From: CAZVYJ01 sp964631565
GTDB taxonomy: Bacteria > Planctomycetota > Phycisphaerae > SM23-33
NCBI GenBank assembly: GCA_964631565.1
Contig: CAZVYJ010000028.1
Location: 1-34,367 of the forward strand
Direction of reading: 5' to 3'
DNA length: 34,367 nucleotides
Shown piece by piece: positions 8,737 through 17,008 of this stretch. Each line of letters opens with the position of its first letter. The stretch's first letter is position 1. The notes beneath the pieces were generated by a model. It ran no database searches. It worked only from the letters and a program-made list of their open reading frames with translations, and was not told the origin of the DNA. The position numbers and the translations under genes were made by a program.

Positions 8737-8767
8737 ATCCTCCCCCCTGAACGTTCAGCGATTCCCT

Positions 8768-8796
8768 TTGCCTGAATCCCCGCTCTGCTGTAGCGT
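8768..8796 (+). promoter_or_regulatory. Possible promoter of rlmL
   Basis: TTGCCT (8768-8773), 17 bases, then TAGCGT (8791-8796) resembles a housekeeping promoter. Its start point would fall only a few bases before the ATG at 8806, giving an almost leaderless mRNA, which fits the lack of a ribosome-binding site there. The -10 match is weak. Confidence 0.3.
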
Positions 8797-8805
8797 ATCG
8801 CAACA

Positions 8806-10986
8806 ATGAGCGGTGCTACGGAAAACCTGCAGCTTATGGCGACGACGACGTCCGGCCTGGAGGCGTGCGTAAAGCATGAGCTTGAAGCGCTCGGCTTCGC
8901 CGGTGCGAAGGTCTATTCGCCCGGGCGAATCATATTCAGGGCGGATGCAGCCGGCCTGGCCAAGGCGAACCTCTGGCTGCGGACGGCTGACAGGGTTCTC
9001 CTGCTCGTCGGGGCGTTCGAGGCCCGCGACTTCGGAGAGCTGTTCGACCGCACGCGCGACCTGCCGTGGGAACAGTGGATACCGGCCGACGGCAAATTCC
9101 CCGTCTCAGGACGAAGCCACAAAAGCCAGTTATCATCCGTGCCCGCCTGCCAGAAAATCGTAAAGAAAGCCATCGTCGAGAAACTCTGCGACGCACACCG
9201 CACCGCCACCCTGCCGGAAACGGGCGCGGTTTACAGCGTCGAGGTCGCACTCCGCGACGATATTGCCGCGCTGACAATCGACACGACAGGCCCCGGCCTG
9301 AACAAGCGAGGCTATCGCGCGGCGGCCGGCCCGGCGCCGATAAAGGAAACGCTGGCGGCCGCAATGGTGCAGATGAGCTTCTGGAAGCCCGACCGCCAGC
9401 TCGTGGACCCGTTCTGCGGCAGCGGGACGATTCCCATCGAAGCGGCCCTCATCGGCAGAAACATCGCGCCGGGCCTGAACCGCACGTTCGCGGCGGAGCA
9501 GTGGCGCGCAATTTCCGCCGACTGCTGGGCCGGACAGCGCCAGGCGGCGAAGGAAGCTATTCTGCCGACAATGCCGCTGAGAATCATCGGCACCGACATC
9601 GAGCCGAAGGCTATCAGCCTCGCCAGTTATCATGCGCAGCTGGCCGGTGTAAGCGACAACATACATTTCCAGCAGAAGCCGTTCCGCGAATTGACGTCCA
9701 GTCGCGAGTACGGCTGTGTAATCTGCAACCCGCCTTACGGCCGGCGATTCGAGAACGGCCCGGAGACGATGGCCGTCTACCGCGAGATGCCGGAAGTGTT
9801 CCGCAGGCTCAAAACGTGGTCGTTCTACGTAATCACCAGCGTGGACCTGGAGCAGATACTCGGCCAGCCGGCAGACCGCCGACGCAAGCTGTACAACGGG
9901 CAGATAGAATGCACGTACTACCAGTTCCACGGCCCGCGCCCGCCAAAGAAGGATTTTTCGCAGACGCAGCAGATGCCGCGGCCGCTCGACGACAGTAATG
10001 AAGAAACCGCACCGTCGCCCGCTTTCGGCGGACTGAAGGAAAACGCCGCAGCACAGGCGAAAATGTTCTGCGACCGGCTCCGCAAAACGGCACGCCACCT
10101 GCGAAAGTGGCCGGGAAAAGGCATCACCTGCTACCGACTCTACGACCGCGACATACCTGAGATTCCGCTGGCGGTTGACATTTACGAAGGCAGGCTGCAC
10201 ATCGCCGAGTACGACCGTCCGCACGACCGCACCGCAGCCGAGCACGCCGACTGGCTTGATATGCTGGCGGCAGCCGCGGGCGAAACGCTCGGCGTGCCGC
10301 GGGAACACATCTATCTCAAACGCCGCCAGAGGCAGCGAGGAACCGACCAATACAACAAGTTCGCCGAAAGCAGGAACGTCTTCACTGTTCAGGAAGGCGG
10401 GCTGAAGTTCGAGGTGAACCTGTCCGACTACATCGACACGGGGCTGTTCCTCGACCACCGCAAGACGCGCGACATGGTCCGCGGCGAGTCGGCCGGCAAA
10501 CGCGTGCTCAACCTTTTCGCCTACACCGGCGCGTTCACGGTTTACGCGGCAGCCGGCGGGGCAAAATCGACGACCACGGTGGATTTGTCCAACACGTACA
10601 TCGAATGGGCGCGGCGAAATATGGCTGCCAACGGCTTGGCAGGCCCGCGGCATAAATTCATCCGCAGCGACGCGATGGAATTTCTCCGCGGCCATCCGGC
10701 CGGAAAACATTACGACCTTGCCGTCATCGACCCGCCGACATTTTCGAACAGCAAGATGACCGACGACATCTTCGACGTGCAGCGCGATTACGCCGCCCTG
10801 CTGACGGCTGCAGCAAAGCTCATGCCTGCCGGCGGCGTGATATATTTCTCCACCAACTTCCGAAGATTCAAACTGGACCCCGCCAATCTGCCCGGCATGG
10901 AGCTGCGCGAAATCTCGAAACAGACCGTCCCCGATGACTTCCGCAACAAGCGCATCCACCGCTGCTGGAGAATTGTTGTCAAGTAA
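8806..10986 (+). CDS. rlmL: Bifunctional 23S rRNA methyltransferase RlmKL (RlmL + RlmK)
   Basis: In characterised bacteria this fused enzyme makes m2G2445 (RlmL part) and m7G2069 (RlmK part) in 23S rRNA. The 726-residue protein is close to E. coli RlmL (702). An N-terminal THUMP-containing region (about 10-160) is followed by a first SAM methyltransferase domain with FCGSGTIPIEAAL near 204 and the base-flipping motif NPPYG at 308-312. A second methyltransferase domain follows, with VLNLFAYTGAFTVYAA near 567 and DPPTF beginning at Asp642. Both active-site motifs are present, so both activities are likely kept. It sits alone after the ncRNA terminator and converges with the next gene, whose stop lies 6 bases away. 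Confidence 0.93.
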   Translation: MSGATENLQLMATTTSGLEACVKHELEALGFAGAKVYSPGRIIFRADAAGLAKANLWLRTADRVLLLVGAFEARDFGELFDRTRDLPWEQWIPADGKFPVSGRSHKSQLSSVPACQKIVKKAIVEKLCDAHRTATLPETGAVYSVEVALRDDIAALTIDTTGPGLNKRGYRAAAGPAPIKETLAAAMVQMSFWKPDRQLVDPFCGSGTIPIEAALIGRNIAPGLNRTFAAEQWRAISADCWAGQRQAAKEAILPTMPLRIIGTDIEPKAISLASYHAQLAGVSDNIHFQQKPFRELTSSREYGCVICNPPYGRRFENGPETMAVYREMPEVFRRLKTWSFYVITSVDLEQILGQPADRRRKLYNGQIECTYYQFHGPRPPKKDFSQTQQMPRPLDDSNEETAPSPAFGGLKENAAAQAKMFCDRLRKTARHLRKWPGKGITCYRLYDRDIPEIPLAVDIYEGRLHIAEYDRPHDRTAAEHADWLDMLAAAAGETLGVPREHIYLKRRQRQRGTDQYNKFAESRNVFTVQEGGLKFEVNLSDYIDTGLFLDHRKTRDMVRGESAGKRVLNLFAYTGAFTVYAAAGGAKSTTTVDLSNTYIEWARRNMAANGLAGPRHKFIRSDAMEFLRGHPAGKHYDLAVIDPPTFSNSKMTDDIFDVQRDYAALLTAAAKLMPAGGVIYFSTNFRRFKLDPANLPGMELREISKQTVPDDFRNKRIHRCWRIVVK

Positions 10987-10992
10987 AACGCA

Positions 10993-11595
10993 TTACATGT
11001 GAACCGCTTCAAGGAAGAAGATGTCTTCGCAGTCGATAAGTACGGTTCGTTTGAGGCCCGCCGCAGCCAGCAGCGGCTGCCACTGATCGCTCTCCGGCAG
11101 CATGTCGCCTTTGACCGGCCCATCGACGCCCGAGTGAAACTCGTTGATGCGCCTGCTGCCGGCCAGATGCATCACAATAAGCCGACCTCTCGGCTTCATC
11201 GCCGCTGCGAAATTCTTCAGCGCCACCGTCTGATCGCGAAAATGCGGAAAACTGTGGAAGCAAAGTATCACATCGTAAAGCCCGCTGCCAAGGTCGCCGC
11301 TGCAGACGTCGACACACCGAAAATCCGCGTCGATGCCCTTGGCCCACGCGCGATCGACCATTTCTTGTGAGAAATCCACGGCAGTCACCCGGCCGGGAAA
11401 AACCTGCTCCGCGAGCCAGCCTGTCGTCTTGCCCGTGCCGCAGCCGACCTCCAGCAGGCTGCTGCCGGGCTTAAGCTCAAGCAGGTCTTCATGCCGCTCA
11501 AGCTCGGCAGCCATGGCCTGAGACGACGGTTCCTCGTCGTCCCAACCCTCGGCCAGTGCGTCAAAAAAGGCTATTCGCGGATCAATTTCAGCCAT
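10993..11595 (-). CDS. Class I SAM-dependent methyltransferase, substrate unknown
   Basis: A small SAM-dependent methyltransferase of about 200 residues if translation begins at MAEIDPRIAFFD (ATG at 11593-11595). I prefer this start because the in-frame residues before it look like untranslated sequence and run through the divergent promoter region. Motif I is clear (SSLLEVGCGTGKTTGWLAE), followed by an acidic residue after the second strand (TAVDFSQEMV) and a YDVILCFHSFPHF motif. The N-terminal FFDALAEGWDDE is common in UbiE/Methyltransf_11-like enzymes. No clear Shine-Dalgarno is visible. It is convergent with rlmL and divergent from the metal-uptake operon. Substrate not predictable. Confidence 0.8.
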   Translation of the reverse strand: MAEIDPRIAFFDALAEGWDDEEPSSQAMAAELERHEDLLELKPGSSLLEVGCGTGKTTGWLAEQVFPGRVTAVDFSQEMVDRAWAKGIDADFRCVDVCSGDLGSGLYDVILCFHSFPHFRDQTVALKNFAAAMKPRGRLIVMHLAGSRRINEFHSGVDGPVKGDMLPESDQWQPLLAAAGLKRTVLIDCEDIFFLEAVHM

Positions 11596-11613
11596 AATAA
11601 TTTTTTTCTGTTG

Positions 11614-11656
11614 CGTAATAACGCGGTTCGTAATAATATTTGCAACATCGTAATAT
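11614..11656. promoter_or_regulatory. Repeated CGTAATA motif in divergent intergenic region
   Basis: CGTAATAA at 11614-11621, CGTAATAA at 11629-11636 and CGTAATAT at 11649-11656 form three direct repeats spaced 15 and 20 bases apart. The first lies inside the inverted repeat GCGTAATAACGC. They fall between the divergent methyltransferase gene and the PEP-CTERM/metal ABC operon, so they may be operators for a metal-responsive repressor (inference). Confidence 0.4.
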
Positions 11657-11732
11657 TGTCCGGCAGTGCGGTCAAGTGCGGCCGGGCATGCTCGCTCAAC
11701 TTGACCTGTGTGCAAAGAGAGGAGAAAAGCTC

Positions 11733-12713
11733 ATGCTCAAGAAAACTGCGCAAATTATGTTTGTTCTGTCTGCATTTGTCCTGCTCGCCGCCGCCCCCGC
11801 CTCCGCAGAAACCAACTGGAACCTCCAGGCTGTGGACGCCAGTGGCGTTTCGACATGGAGCGGCTCGTATCCGATTACTTTGATCGGCGTAATCCTGAAC
11901 AACCCGGAGGACATGCTCGACTCCACTTATGATGCCGACGCCTTCGCCAACGGCACGATGGGCGCGCAGTGGCAGATGTTCATACAGGGCATCAGCGGCG
12001 ATCATGCCGGCACGGCGATGTGGATGGGGCAGAACTACAACAGCCTCGGGGCGTGGATACCGGCCGGCAATTCCTATGACGAAACAGCGTGGGCATCGGA
12101 AATGCTCCGCGTCAATTACGACTCGGCCACCGGCCGCCAGTTCCGCCAGGGCGACCTGGTGATGATAACCGCCAACAAGTCCCTGTTCTACGGCGGCAAG
12201 AGAAACATCAACGAATCGCACCGCACCATGTCCGCCAATGACTTCACCATCACGCTGATAACTGCCGACTACGGCCTGCCGGCGGCGGATGTCATCACCA
12301 TAAGCGACCTGCTGGTTTCCTCCAGCGTAGAGGGATACGACCCGGCTTACCCGATGTTCGACCAGAGCCGCCTCACCGGCGCCGAGTACTATCAGGGCAC
12401 GTATGTTCTGCTGACCGGACTGACGCTGACCGACGACAGCGGCTGGGGCAAAGAGGCGTGGGCCGACAGGCTCTGCACGGTCGAGGACAAGTTCGGCAAC
12501 GAGTTCACCCTGCGGATGCCGCTGAGCGATCTCGGCGAAATTCCGTCCGGTGAGTTCTCCGCTTACGGAATCATCAACCAGGAGTCCGGATCGGGCAGCG
12601 ACGGGCGGTACGGTTATGAACTGTTCGTGACCGGCATCGTCGTGCCTGAGCCTGCGAGCATGACGATTATCGCCATTGGATCCATTGCATGCATTCTGCG
12701 TCGCAAAAAATAA
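11733..12713 (+). CDS. PEP-CTERM surface/exopolysaccharide-associated protein
   Basis: A secreted protein of 326 residues, starting at ATG 11733 behind an excellent Shine-Dalgarno (GAGAGGAG). A classic signal peptide (MLKKTAQIMFVLSAF... ending near APASAE) opens it. The C-terminus carries the PEP-CTERM sorting tail: VPEPAS, a short hydrophobic helix, then RRKK. Such proteins are processed by an exosortase and displayed at the cell surface or in the matrix; no exosortase gene lies in this window. The middle region has no motif I recognise. Its 3' end overlaps the pseudopilin gene by 25 bases, linking it to the metal ABC transporter genes. A role in presenting metal or organising the surface is inference from this linkage. 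Confidence 0.88.
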   Translation: MLKKTAQIMFVLSAFVLLAAAPASAETNWNLQAVDASGVSTWSGSYPITLIGVILNNPEDMLDSTYDADAFANGTMGAQWQMFIQGISGDHAGTAMWMGQNYNSLGAWIPAGNSYDETAWASEMLRVNYDSATGRQFRQGDLVMITANKSLFYGGKRNINESHRTMSANDFTITLITADYGLPAADVITISDLLVSSSVEGYDPAYPMFDQSRLTGAEYYQGTYVLLTGLTLTDDSGWGKEAWADRLCTVEDKFGNEFTLRMPLSDLGEIPSGEFSAYGIINQESGSGSDGRYGYELFVTGIVVPEPASMTIIAIGSIACILRRKK

Positions 12714-13369
12714 CCGGGAGACCCGCCGCTCCGCGAGGCAGCGGCGGGTTCACCCTTATCGAGCTGCTGGTAGTCATGGCGATCCTGTCGCTGTTGATTA
12801 CGATACTGCTGCCTTCGCTGACTATCGCAAAGGAGATTGCCCGGGCGACGAAGGTCCACGCCGAGCTTTACGGGCTTGGCACTGCCCTGGAAATGTACGC
12901 GACGGACCAGAACGCCGCGTATCCGCCCGTGCGCGTCAGCTGCAACACCGACATGCTGGAGCACTGGTGTCAGCTGCCGGTTGAACTCGCCGCAGGCGGG
13001 TACGTTCCACAGGGCGACGGTGACACCGGGCTGGCCGCCGCAGTCGAAGACGAGTTCAACCCCGGACACACCTATAAGTACGCCGCACCCGGCCCATGCC
13101 TGCTTAACGGCAGCTGGGGCGACAACTACGAAATGTGGATACCGGACGACTTCCCATACTGCCGGTCCGCAACCGGCGAGTACAACGGCGACGAAAAAAA
13201 TGCCGCCGTCAAATGGGCGGTGTGGAGCCTCGGGCCGACGCCGAAAAGCACAAAGTCGCAAAGTCCCTACTCACCTCTCAGCATGGCTACGTGGTATACA
13301 AAAGCCAGAGACACAGGCGTTCTTGTCCGCTATGCCGGGAGAAAAGGTTCGCAATATACAAGCCAATGA
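12689..13369 (+). CDS. Type IV pilin-like/pseudopilin protein (prepilin N-methylation motif)
   Basis: A 226-residue protein with the prepilin cleavage/methylation signature GFTLIELLVVMAILSLLI at about residues 20-37, after a positively charged leader. Prepilin peptidase would cut after the Gly and the helix would anchor the protein. The rest resembles the DUF1559/GspG-like major pseudopilins abundant in planctomycetes, with ELYGLGTALEMYATDQNAAYPP after the helix. It overlaps the PEP-CTERM gene by 25 bases and its stop overlaps the next start (ATGA at 13366-13369), so it lies inside the metal-uptake operon. Its role there is unknown; it may form a short pseudopilus or act as a surface scaffold. 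Confidence 0.85.
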   Translation: MHSASQKITGRPAAPRGSGGFTLIELLVVMAILSLLITILLPSLTIAKEIARATKVHAELYGLGTALEMYATDQNAAYPPVRVSCNTDMLEHWCQLPVELAAGGYVPQGDGDTGLAAAVEDEFNPGHTYKYAAPGPCLLNGSWGDNYEMWIPDDFPYCRSATGEYNGDEKNAAVKWAVWSLGPTPKSTKSQSPYSPLSMATWYTKARDTGVLVRYAGRKGSQYTSQ

Positions 13370-14205
13370 GAACGATGACGAAAATCCGGCCGATCAGAAT
13401 ATTTCTCGTCGCGGCCGCCCTGACAACCGCGATTGCGGGCTGCAGCGACAATTCGTGCGACAGCGTCCCGCCGGCAGCAGCCACCAACTCGTTTCTGGAA
13501 AGCTGCGTTCGCGACCTGCTCGGCTGCGATACGGCCGTCCTGCGCCTCGCCGAGCCGGGCATGTGCCCGGGGCACTTCGATATCCGCCCCAGTCAGGTTC
13601 AAAAACTTTCCCGCTGCCGGATTCTGCTGCGAATGGATTTCCAGGACTCGCTCGATTCAAAGCTCGGCATCGCGACCGACCGCGGGCTGAAAATCGCCGG
13701 GATAAACATTCCCGGCGGCCTGTGCGAGCCGGACAGCTACATATCCGCGTGCCGGCAGACATCGGCGGCGCTTATCGAAGCCGGCCTGCTTGATTCGGCG
13801 ACCGCTGAAAACAGGCTCGCGGAAATCGAGCGGCGCGTGAAAGAGACGGCATCGCGGTATCGGAAGCTGGCCGAGCCGCTCAAAGGCACGCCCGTCCTGG
13901 CGAGCGTTCACCAGGCGGCCTTCTGCAGGTGGCTGGGACTGGACGTGGTCGATACGTTCACCGGCGCGGATACGGCACAGACCAGCCGGTTCGAAGATGC
14001 TTACAAGGCGGGCAAGGCGGAAGGCGCGAAGATAATCGTCGCGAACCTGCCCGAGGGCCGGCAGGCAGCCGACGCGCTGGCGGAAAAGCTGAAGGCGAAG
14101 GTCGTGGTCTTCGGAAATTTCCCGGCGCTGAACGGCGGGCAGGAAGGCTTCGACGACATGCTGGCGGATAATGTTAACAGCCTTCTGGAGGCTGCGGGCA
14201 AATGA
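13366..14205 (+). CDS. Metal ABC transporter substrate-binding lipoprotein (ZnuA/TroA-like, divergent)
   Basis: The extracytoplasmic binding component of a metal (probably Zn or Mn) ABC importer, 279 residues from the ATG overlapping the pseudopilin stop. The lipoprotein signal ends in AIAGC near residue 27. The fold is recognised from PGHFDIRPS (cf. PHDYEPTPSD in ZnuA), which offers a metal-ligand His, from VHQAAFCRWLGL (cf. HDAFxYFAxxYGL), which offers another, and from the closing region with its ANLPEG segment. The usual DPHxWLDP motif, which gives a further His ligand, is not seen, and extra cysteines lie near the expected ligand sites. The protein is slightly short for the family. ATPase and permease genes follow directly, supporting the assignment. 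Confidence 0.82.
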   Translation: MRTMTKIRPIRIFLVAAALTTAIAGCSDNSCDSVPPAAATNSFLESCVRDLLGCDTAVLRLAEPGMCPGHFDIRPSQVQKLSRCRILLRMDFQDSLDSKLGIATDRGLKIAGINIPGGLCEPDSYISACRQTSAALIEAGLLDSATAENRLAEIERRVKETASRYRKLAEPLKGTPVLASVHQAAFCRWLGLDVVDTFTGADTAQTSRFEDAYKAGKAEGAKIIVANLPEGRQAADALAEKLKAKVVVFGNFPALNGGQEGFDDMLADNVNSLLEAAGK

Positions 14206-15134
14206 ACGCTGAGGCAGCCGCAATCGAAAATCTCTCCGTAAGGGCCTCGCGGGCGACCATACTTTCCGTGGCGAAGCTGCGGTTCGACCGCGGCGAGATG
14301 CTGGCGCTTCTTGGGCCCAACGGCGCGGGCAAAAGCACGCTGCTCCGCTGCCTGCTCGGCATTCAGCCTCACGCCCGCGGGCGGGTAGAAGTGCTCGGGC
14401 AGGACATAACTTCTCTGGGGCCGGGCCGGCTGGCGAAGCTCCGCCGCAGCATCGGCTACGTTCCGCAGCTTCTGCCGGCCGCGGCGGAAATCCCGCTGAC
14501 GCTTCGCGAAGTCGTCGCCATCGGCCGAACCGGTATCGCCGGGCTGCTGCGACCGCTCCGCCGCGATGACTGGCGGATAATCGACGAGTGGCTGGATCGG
14601 CTGGGACTGGCTGATATCGCGCATCGCGGCTTCGGCGAGATAAGCGGCGGCGAGCAGCGGAAAACGCTCATCGCACGCGCGATGGTCCAGCAGCCGCAGA
14701 TGCTCCTGCTGGACGAGCCGACGGCCAACCTCGATATGGGCTGGCGGGAGGCAATCGTCGGAACAATCGAGAACCTCTACCGCCTGACGGCCTTGACCGT
14801 CGTCCTGGTCTGCCACGAGCTGGAGGCCCTGCCGCCGTCGTGCAGACGGGTCGTCGTGCTTGAATCCGGCAAGGTTCTCGACGACGGCATGCCGGAAGAG
14901 GTGCTCTCGACGCAAACCATAGCCTCTCTTTACGGCCGCGGGCTGAAGGTGCTGAAGACCGGCGGGCGATGGGCGGTCGTGGCCGCCCCACCGGCGGGGA
15001 TCAACGGGGGGGCGGACCAAGAATTATTTTTACTAATGGTCGCCGGTTTTTGGCGGCGGGCGGGTTTACGGCGGGGCCGTCGGGGGNNNNNNNNNNAACG
15101 GGCGGGCATATCCGGGGAGGCCGACCATGATTGA
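14202..15134 (+). CDS. Metal ABC transporter ATP-binding protein (ZnuC-like); 3' end uncertain at gap
   Basis: The ATPase that drives the metal importer. Walker A GPNGAGKS (38-45), Q-loop VPQLLP, signature ISGGEQRKTLIARAM, Walker B LLLDEPTANLD and an H-loop (VCHELEAL) are all present, so it should be active. It starts in a 4-base overlap with the binding-protein gene. The last part, from about 15001, is unreliable: it turns into low-complexity G-rich sequence just before 10 Ns (15087-15096). After the gap, one frame reads GGHIRGGRP and ends in a TGA at 15128-15130 that overlaps the permease start, like the other junctions here. This is probably the true end, so the printed 3' limit is approximate. 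Confidence 0.88.
   Translation: MNAEAAAIENLSVRASRATILSVAKLRFDRGEMLALLGPNGAGKSTLLRCLLGIQPHARGRVEVLGQDITSLGPGRLAKLRRSIGYVPQLLPAAAEIPLTLREVVAIGRTGIAGLLRPLRRDDWRIIDEWLDRLGLADIAHRGFGEISGGEQRKTLIARAMVQQPQMLLLDEPTANLDMGWREAIVGTIENLYRLTALTVVLVCHELEALPPSCRRVVVLESGKVLDDGMPEEVLSTQTIASLYGRGLKVLKTGGRWAVVAAPPAGINGGADQELFLLMVAGFWRRAGLRRGRRGXXXXRAGISGEADHD
15087..15096. other. Assembly gap (10 N)
   Basis: Ten unknown bases at the 3' end of the ABC ATPase gene. The preceding 85 bases look atypical (G-runs, no family similarity in any frame), so local sequence and frame should not be trusted. Confidence 0.95.
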
Positions 15135-15942
15135 TTTTTCCTTCTGGGCTCCGGTGATGGCCGGCGGGCTGATAGCGGGCGGCTCGAGCGGGATGCTCAG
15201 CGTCTACATCGTGGGAATGCGGATCCCGTTCCTGGGCATTTGCGTCGCGCACGCGGCGCTTGCGGGCGCGGTGTTCGGGGCGCTGGCGGGAATGCATGGA
15301 GCGGCCCTGCTGCCGGCGCTGGGCGGCGCGGTCGTGACGTCGCTGCTGCTCGGGCTGGCCGACCCGCGAAAAATCAAGATGGACACCAACGTCGTCATGG
15401 GCCTGCTGCTGTCGATAACGATGGGGCTGGCGTTCATCGGCTTTGGGCTGTTCAGCGTGATCGGAAAAAGCGACAACGACGTGCGGACGCTGCTCTGGGG
15501 CAGCTTGCTGTACTGCCGCTGGGCCGACGTAAAACTGATGGCCGCCGCCGCAGTCGCGATGTGGCTGTTCGTGCTGGCGTTCGGAAAGGAAATGCGGGCC
15601 ATCATGTTCTCGCGAACCGACGCGCAGGCCGCCGGCGTCCGCGCGACAGGCGTGTGGACGGGTTTTCTCGTGATGACGGCAGTGCTGATGACCGTGAACT
15701 TCCAGACAGTCGGCGGACTGATGATATACAGCCTGATAACAAACCCCGCCGCCGCGGCGTTCCAGCTTGTCAGGGGCACGCGAAAGGCGATGGCGCTGGC
15801 CGTCGTGCTCGGCTGCGTCAGCGGGCTGGGCGGGTTCCTCATCTCGGCCGCCACCGACTTGCCCGCCGGTGCTGTAATCGTGCTGCTCTCGTCGCTGCTG
15901 GTTGCTGCGGCTGCGGTGCTGAGGCACATCCGTCGGAAATAA
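15127..15942 (+). CDS. Metal ABC transporter permease (ZnuB/TroC-like)
   Basis: The membrane channel of the metal importer, 271 residues with about eight hydrophobic segments (for example at roughly 5-35, 40-70, 90-120, 135-165 and 220-265). The family pattern is visible: an early GGSSGMLSVYIVGMRIPFLG stretch (usual MQRAFLAGLLVGxxCGLLGxFVVLRRMSFxGDxLSHA), then ICVAHAALAGAVFGALAG, and later LMIYSLITNPAAAAFQL, matching the LLVALLIIPAATA region of ABC-3 permeases. The ATG overlaps the likely stop of the ATPase gene. It is the last gene of the operon and ends 13 bases before the convergent alcohol dehydrogenase gene. Confidence 0.87.
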   Translation: MIDFSFWAPVMAGGLIAGGSSGMLSVYIVGMRIPFLGICVAHAALAGAVFGALAGMHGAALLPALGGAVVTSLLLGLADPRKIKMDTNVVMGLLLSITMGLAFIGFGLFSVIGKSDNDVRTLLWGSLLYCRWADVKLMAAAAVAMWLFVLAFGKEMRAIMFSRTDAQAAGVRATGVWTGFLVMTAVLMTVNFQTVGGLMIYSLITNPAAAAFQLVRGTRKAMALAVVLGCVSGLGGFLISAATDLPAGAVIVLLSSLLVAAAAVLRHIRRK

Positions 15943-15955
15943 CTGGGCTTGCCCG

Positions 15956-16984
15956 TCAGTTTTTGATGTCAATCACGATCCGCCCGTGCGCCTTGCCGCT
16001 GCGAAGCAGGCCCATCGCGTCGTTTATTCGCTCGAGCGGAAAATGCTCGGCTATCGGCGGCGTGATTATGCCGTCCGACATCATCTTCAGCGAGTCGGCC
16101 GCGTCTTGAAAACCGCCGTTCCGCGAGCCGATGATTTCCAGCTCGCGCTGCGCGATGTGTATCGTGTCGATGGGCGGAAAGTCGGTCTCCTCGCCGATTA
16201 CGATAATCTGCCCGCATCGCATGACGAAGTCGGCCGACGCCTTCATCGTCGAGGCCAGGCCCACCATGTCTATCACGCAGTGCGCGCCGTCCGTCTGGGG
16301 CCCGGCGAATGCGCGGACTTGCTCGGCCGCCGTCGGTGAATCAAGCTGGACGCACAGGGTCGCCCCATTTTTCCTCGCAAGCTCAAGGCTTTCTTTGGAT
16401 CGGCTGGCCGCCACGACGCGAATGCCGGCGTGGCGGAGAATCTGAATCATTATCTGGCCGATTCCGCCCGCGCCGACCACGACGGCTACATCGCCGGCCT
16501 GCAGCTTCATCTTCCGATAGGCGTGCACCGCGGTTATGACCGCACAGCTCGTCAGTCCGCCTACGTCAAAGGGAACGCTGTCCGGCATGTGCAGCAGGTT
16601 CCTCGCCGGGGCCTTGAAGTATTCCGCAAACGCACCCGGCATGGTCACGCCGATTATGCCCTGCAGGTTCATTGTCTGCGCATGGCGGCCTGTTCGGCTG
16701 TAGCAGCATTCGCCGCCAGACACGAAAAGGTGCGGCACGACGCGCTGGCCGACGCTGAAATCCTTCACGTTGGCCCCAACCGCTGCGACCACGCCGGCAG
16801 GCTCGTGGCCGGGGATGTGCGGCAGGTGCGGAATATACGCAAGCCCGCTTTGAATGTGCAGGTCAGTACGGCAGATTCCGCAGGTGCGCGTTTCCACCAA
16901 TACCTCATCCGGCATGATTGTTGGTACCGGAACATCCTCGACCACGAGTGGACTGCCGATCTTTTTTAACAGTGCCGCTCTCAT
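15956..16984 (-). CDS. Zinc-type medium-chain alcohol dehydrogenase
   Basis: A 342-residue NAD(P)-dependent dehydrogenase of the MDR superfamily, probably oxidising a hydroxyl on a catabolic intermediate. Catalytic-zinc ligands appear as TCGICRTDLH and GHEPAGVV, and the cofactor fold shows VVVGAGGIGQIMIQ. The lobe that usually carries four structural-zinc cysteines reads GGECCYSRTGRHAQTMN, so that cluster is degenerate. It is the last gene of a minus-strand operon after the BKACE gene (24 bases apart). The pathway context (epimerase, FAH, BKACE) suggests a sugar-acid or hydroxy-acid substrate; the exact one cannot be told. Confidence 0.85.
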   Translation of the reverse strand: MRAALLKKIGSPLVVEDVPVPTIMPDEVLVETRTCGICRTDLHIQSGLAYIPHLPHIPGHEPAGVVAAVGANVKDFSVGQRVVPHLFVSGGECCYSRTGRHAQTMNLQGIIGVTMPGAFAEYFKAPARNLLHMPDSVPFDVGGLTSCAVITAVHAYRKMKLQAGDVAVVVGAGGIGQIMIQILRHAGIRVVAASRSKESLELARKNGATLCVQLDSPTAAEQVRAFAGPQTDGAHCVIDMVGLASTMKASADFVMRCGQIIVIGEETDFPPIDTIHIAQRELEIIGSRNGGFQDAADSLKMMSDGIITPPIAEHFPLERINDAMGLLRSGKAHGRIVIDIKN

Positions 16985-17008
16985 GAATCCGCTCTTCTAT
17001 AAATGCGT

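Noticed and set aside
9133..10959. A 608-codon minus-strand open frame opposite rlmL
   Set aside because: It is a mirror of a clear rlmL coding sequence with GC-rich third positions; no family resemblance and no ribosome-binding site.
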